Shown piece by piece: positions 62,712 to 64,000 of a stretch of DNA of 64,000 nt (the stretch's first letter is position 1; each line of letters begins with the position of its first letter). The stretch is from contig JAJEGI010000068.1 of assembly GCA_022819945.1 (NCBI GenBank), positions 39,600-103,599 on the forward strand, given 5' to 3'. The notes under the pieces were generated by a model, which searched no databases, was not told the origin of the DNA, and saw only the letters and a list, made by a program, of their open reading frames with translations. A program made the translations under genes and the position numbers. Source of the DNA: Candidatus Poribacteria bacterium (lineage in GTDB: Bacteria; Poribacteria; WGA-4E; WGA-3G).

Positions 62712-63908
62712 ATGCAAGGTGGGTTGGAACGCGCCACAGGCGAGAAGATGGTTCTTAACTTCGGTCCGCAACACCCTGCGACACACGGCACCCTCCGTAT
62801 TGTGTTAGAACTTGATGGTGAAACCGTTTTGAAGGCAACACCACATGCCGGTTATCTGCATACCGGGTTCGAGAAACTCGGTGAACACTTGGATTACAAC
62901 CAGTACATTGTTGTGACAGACCGGATGAACTATCTATCACCGTTGTCCAACAATTTTGGGTATGTCCTCGCTGTTGAACAACTCCTCGGCATTGAAGTCA
63001 CGAAGCGGTGTCAATACATCCGTATTTTGATGGCAGAACTCTCACGACTCGCCGATCATCTACTATGGTTAGGAACTGCCGCACTCGACTTAGGGGCATT
63101 TTCAGTATTTCTCTACAGCTTCCGCGAACGTGAGAAATTGTATAGCATCTTTGAAAAGACAACCGGCGCGCGGTTGACGACGAGTTACACACGCGTCGGC
63201 GGTGTGCTCCGTGACCTCTACGACGGATGTGAAGAAGATGTCCGGCAATTTATTACCAACTTTCCGAAGGCGTTAAAAGAGACCCATACGCTCCTGACAA
63301 GGAACCGGATTTGGATGGATCGCACAAAAGGTGTTGGTGCCATTTCTGCTGCTGATGCCGTTGATTATGGATTAACGGGTCCGTGCCTCCGAGCTACCGG
63401 CGTAGCACACGACATTCGCAAGGCTGAACCGTATTCCAGTTACGACGAAGTAACGTTTGATGTACCCGTCGGAACTAACGGTGATGCCTATGACCGATAC
63501 CTCGTCCGGATGGAGGAGATGATTCAGAGTTGTGGCATCGTTACCCAAGTACTGGACAATATGCCTGAGGGATCGGTCAACCTCGAAGATAACAAAATTA
63601 CAATGCCGGACAAGCCCGATGCTTATGGACATATTGAGGGCTTAATTCACCACTTTAAGATTGTTATGGACGGACACGGCGTGCAGCCACCAAAAGGCGA
63701 TCACTATTGTGCCACCGAATCACCGAACGGTGAACTCGGTTTTTATATTGTCAGTGATGGTAGCGGTACCGCTTATCGGATCCGCATCCGTCCGCCGAGT
63801 TTCTTGCACTTCCAAGCATTGCCGCACATGTTAGAGGGCGGAATGGTTTCCGATACTGTGGCTGTCTTGGGAAGTCTGAACGTTATCGCGGGAGAATTAG
63901 ACCGGTAA
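62712..63908 (+). CDS. nuoD: NADH-quinone oxidoreductase subunit D
   Basis: 398 residues, full length. Complex I 49-kDa subunit: NFGPQHPATHGTLRIVLELDGE at the N-terminus, HTGFEKLGEHLDYNQ, and the C-terminal GELGFYIVSDGSGTAYRIRIRPPSF...GGMVSDTVAVLGSLNVIAGELDR, the standard family ending. It contributes to the quinone site. AAGGAG precedes ATG 62712. Complex I genes nuoE/F would be expected next but a VOC-family gene begins 37 nt downstream. Confidence 0.96.
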   Translation: MQGGLERATGEKMVLNFGPQHPATHGTLRIVLELDGETVLKATPHAGYLHTGFEKLGEHLDYNQYIVVTDRMNYLSPLSNNFGYVLAVEQLLGIEVTKRCQYIRILMAELSRLADHLLWLGTAALDLGAFSVFLYSFREREKLYSIFEKTTGARLTTSYTRVGGVLRDLYDGCEEDVRQFITNFPKALKETHTLLTRNRIWMDRTKGVGAISAADAVDYGLTGPCLRATGVAHDIRKAEPYSSYDEVTFDVPVGTNGDAYDRYLVRMEEMIQSCGIVTQVLDNMPEGSVNLEDNKITMPDKPDAYGHIEGLIHHFKIVMDGHGVQPPKGDHYCATESPNGELGFYIVSDGSGTAYRIRIRPPSFLHFQALPHMLEGGMVSDTVAVLGSLNVIAGELDR

Positions 63909-63945
63909 CTTTATCAGAACGTCCTATCTGTTTTAGGGGGATTCA

Positions 63946-64000
63946 ATGGAACTCAAAGGCATTATGCTTTTCGTCAAAGACATGAAGACTGTCATTGCAT
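63946..64000 (+). CDS. Start of a VOC (glyoxalase/dioxygenase) family gene, cut by window edge
   Basis: ATG 63946 with AGGGGG upstream. Only 18 codons are visible (MELKGIMLFVKDMKTVIA), which match the typical first strand and helix start of VOC-superfamily proteins. Too short for a closer call. Confidence 0.5.
   Translation, partial: MELKGIMLFVKDMKTVIA

Overview
The window reads as one chromosome segment of a Gram-negative-type (diderm) heterotrophic bacterium of moderate GC. Evidence for two membranes: a TolC-family outer-membrane channel, an LptE-like lipoprotein and an ADP-heptose-type glycosyltransferase. The mix of S55 (SpoIVB-type) peptidases, DUF6599-like lipoproteins, PEGA and beta-propeller secretory proteins, many TTG starts and heptamer-based intergenic repeats recalls Candidatus Poribacteria (sponge symbionts). 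That placement is inference from memory, not a computed phylogeny.

Layout. 1-15.8 kb: end of an S55 peptidase gene, a secreted beta-propeller protein, bioA, a ferredoxin/membrane/Hsp20-like fusion, truD, a pseudo-caspase/PEGA membrane protein, then an export-like operon (TolC, long coiled-coil adaptor, LolD/MacB-type ATPase, second S55 peptidase) and an RFAP-synthase-like GHMP protein. 15.8-20.6 kb, minus strand: NfuA-like protein, a primary sigma factor whose region 1.2 is expanded into four tandem modules, an orphan TPP-domain subunit and acetyl-CoA synthetase. 20.7-28.3 kb: accessory/defence island with an orphan antidote, a NACHT NTPase, a BcgI-like restriction-modification pair (nuclease-methylase fusion plus specificity subunit) and a toxin-antitoxin pair whose PIN-like toxin carries a frameshift. 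28.6-34.7 kb: CPBP protease, GT9 glycosyltransferase operon, CCA-adding enzyme and a DUF457-type membrane protein.

35.3-45.5 kb is the conserved transcription/translation cluster rimP-nusA-ylxR-infB-ylxP-rbfA-nrnA-ribF-rpsO-pnp, lacking truB at its usual place. 45.6-50.3 kb holds small membrane and lipoprotein genes, an amidohydrolase relative without its usual metal residues, and gcvT. 50.3-61 kb: a trypsin-like protease with a long TPR array, gcvH-gcvP, trkA, trkH, pdxH and a secreted jelly-roll protein. The window ends in nuoA-nuoB-nuoC-nuoD followed by the start of a VOC-family gene.

Dispersed repeats fill many gaps: a heptamer/hairpin element ahead of five or six genes, a TGTAGC hairpin family with compensatory changes, a GCAA..TTGC hairpin seen twice, and a MITE-like element with nested inverted repeats. 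No tRNA, rRNA or CRISPR array was seen. The candidates I find most worth following are the defence island with its hypervariable-looking NACHT tail, the four-module sigma factor, the ferredoxin-Hsp20 fusion and the permease-less TolC/S55 operon.
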